Shown here: in pieces, positions 63,312-64,000 of the stretch
Numbering within the stretch: position 1 is the stretch's first letter
Layout of the letters: every line of letters starts with the position of its first letter
Translations under genes and position numbers: made by a program
The notes under the pieces: model-generated
Seen by the model: only the letters and a program-made list of their open reading frames with translations
Told to the model about the DNA's origin: nothing
Database searches by the model: none
Assembly: GCA_017541365.1 (NCBI GenBank)
Contig: JAFXZF010000003.1
Span: forward strand, 1-64,000
Direction of reading: 5' to 3'
Length of the DNA: 64,000 nucleotides
Source: Prevotella sp.
GTDB taxonomy: Bacteria; Bacteroidota; Bacteroidia; Bacteroidales; Bacteroidaceae

Positions 63312-64000
63312 TCACTGCAAAGGTACAAATAAAAATCGGAACGGCAAAGAAAATGCAAAGATTTTGTCCTTCTCGCTTACTTGCGACGGCACGCCGGCAG
63401 GCTCACCGATGTGGCAGTCCTGTAGGCGCACATCCTCCGTATGCTCAAAGCTCAGCCCATGGCGGGCCTCCCCGATGTCGGCACGACGTATGGTGACGTC
63501 GCGTATGGGCTTCGCCGTCGTACCCTGCAGCACAAAGGCGTGGCTACGCACCTTGCGACAGCGCAATCCGTCGATATGCACCCCCCTGATGTCGCTGAAA
63601 TGGGTGTTTTTGAGTCCCTCGCCACCATACATGCTCGTGACGTAGCATAGGTCCTCCACCTCGTCAAAGGTGCAGTTACGCATGTTGATATTCTCCACGT
63701 ATCCGCCTCTGTCGGGATTGGTCTTGATGTACAGAGCCCTCTTGCAGTAGCCGGCATAGTCACAGTCGTCTATCCACACATTACGTACCCCTGCTGACAT
63801 CTCGCTGCCTATCACCACGGCATGCAGCCCCTTGAAGTGACAGCCACGTATGATGATATTCTCCGATGGGGTGCCCGCCGTCCATCCGTCGTTATCCCTG
63901 CCGCTCTTGATGGCCACGTTGTCATCACCGTTATTGAAGTGCACATCCTCTATCAGCACGTTGCGCGACATCTCGGGGTCTATGCCGTCATTATTCACCA
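63312..64000 (-). CDS. glycoside hydrolase family 28 (polygalacturonase-like), 5' end outside window
   Basis: C-terminal ~229 residues of a pectin-degrading right-handed beta-helix enzyme. Catalytic motifs of GH28 are visible: NNDGID (first catalytic Asp), GDDNVAIKSG (paired Asp), HAVVIGSEMSAG (catalytic His region) and YIKTNPDRGG (the RIK-like substrate site). The first visible codon (GTG, 63996-63998) is internal, not a start. The C-terminus after about residue 205 (SEKDKIFAFSLPFRFLFVPLQ) looks non-homologous and covers the trp promoter, so the true end may have been altered by fusion or frameshift. Works with UxaB in pectin use. Confidence 0.9.
   Translation of the reverse strand, partial: VNNDGIDPEMSRNVLIEDVHFNNGDDNVAIKSGRDNDGWTAGTPSENIIIRGCHFKGLHAVVIGSEMSAGVRNVWIDDCDYAGYCKRALYIKTNPDRGGYVENINMRNCTFDEVEDLCYVTSMYGGEGLKNTHFSDIRGVHIDGLRCRKVRSHAFVLQGTTAKPIRDVTIRRADIGEARHGLSFEHTEDVRLQDCHIGEPAGVPSQVSEKDKIFAFSLPFRFLFVPLQ
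63319..63349 (-). promoter_or_regulatory. trp operon promoter, inside the end of the GH28 gene
   Basis: Minus strand TTTG (63346-63349), 19 nt, TACCTTTG (63319-63326). These bases also encode the last residues of the upstream gene; its stop codon (63312-63314) falls about at the predicted transcription start. Confidence 0.78.

Noticed and set aside
63264..63318. trp leader peptide and attenuator
   Set aside because: The ~50-nt leader has no Trp codon cluster and no competing hairpins that I can find.

Overview
The window looks like a stretch of a Bacteroidales chromosome, most likely Prevotellaceae. The evidence is Bacteroidetes-type promoters (TTTG, 19-20 nt, TAnnTTTG) in front of many genes, no consistent Shine-Dalgarno sites, families largely confined to Bacteroidetes (DUF4421, DUF4296, DUF4494, TIGR02757, a GGGtGRT protein with its partner), a class 1B PyrD/PyrK pair and a SusC-like style of TonB-dependent receptor. 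No phage, insertion sequence, transposase, integrase or CRISPR array is visible. It is mostly core chromosome.

Layout. 1-300: the 3' part of a 5S rRNA (end of an rRNA operon), terminators and a 31-bp tandem repeat. 300-5,900 (minus): TonB-dependent receptor, RNase Y, ZapA with a small coiled-coil partner, and a conserved unknown. 6,000-10,500 (plus): exopolysaccharide initiation transferase, Wzc-like tyrosine kinase with a tyrosine-rich tail, and a small HAD hydrolase. 10,500-13,700 (minus): pyrD, pyrK, and a pepD-type dipeptidase. 13,860-26,470 (plus): Skp-like lipoprotein, Gfo/Idh/MocA oxidoreductase, DUF4421 barrel, Wza-like export lipoprotein, glmS, carA, carB, dapA and a sugar porter. 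26,470-27,276: 0.8 kb non-coding region rich in repeats. 27,277-34,200: valS, a membrane protein, hisB, uxaB and a TIGR02757 protein, then mscL convergent. 34,875-38,500: gapA, a family 2 glycosyltransferase and mtaB. 38,800-39,740: a tiny lipoprotein, a 21-bp minisatellite, tRNA-Cys with a duplicated 3' end plus terminator, and tRNA-Leu. 39,876-48,870 (plus): aminotransferase, LolE-like permease, ileS, a DksA-like protein, lspA, DUF4296, smpB, recR. 48,900-51,300: DMP19-family gene and the IscU-like/GGGtGRT pair. 51,400-63,300 (minus): a complete trp operon in the order D-C-F-A-B-E-G followed by DUF4494, YggS and TamB. The window ends inside a GH28 polygalacturonase.

Functional themes: envelope polysaccharide (transferase, Wzc, Wza, GlmS), pyrimidine, arginine, lysine, histidine and tryptophan biosynthesis, translation (valS, ileS, smpB, tRNAs, mtaB), envelope biogenesis (TamB, Skp-like, LspA, LolE-like) and pectin/uronate use (GH28, UxaB).

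The most unusual signal is a population of short repeats. G/C-rich REP-like palindromes and 6-8-bp tandem repeats fill intergenic gaps, and they also sit in frame inside conserved housekeeping genes (valS, ileS, mtaB, the TIGR02757 gene), where they add about 10-35 low-complexity residues at loop positions. The same repeats supply stop codons or eroded start regions for several other genes. This resembles the protein-invading palindromic elements known from Rickettsia. All homology statements come from recognising sequences by eye; no search was run.
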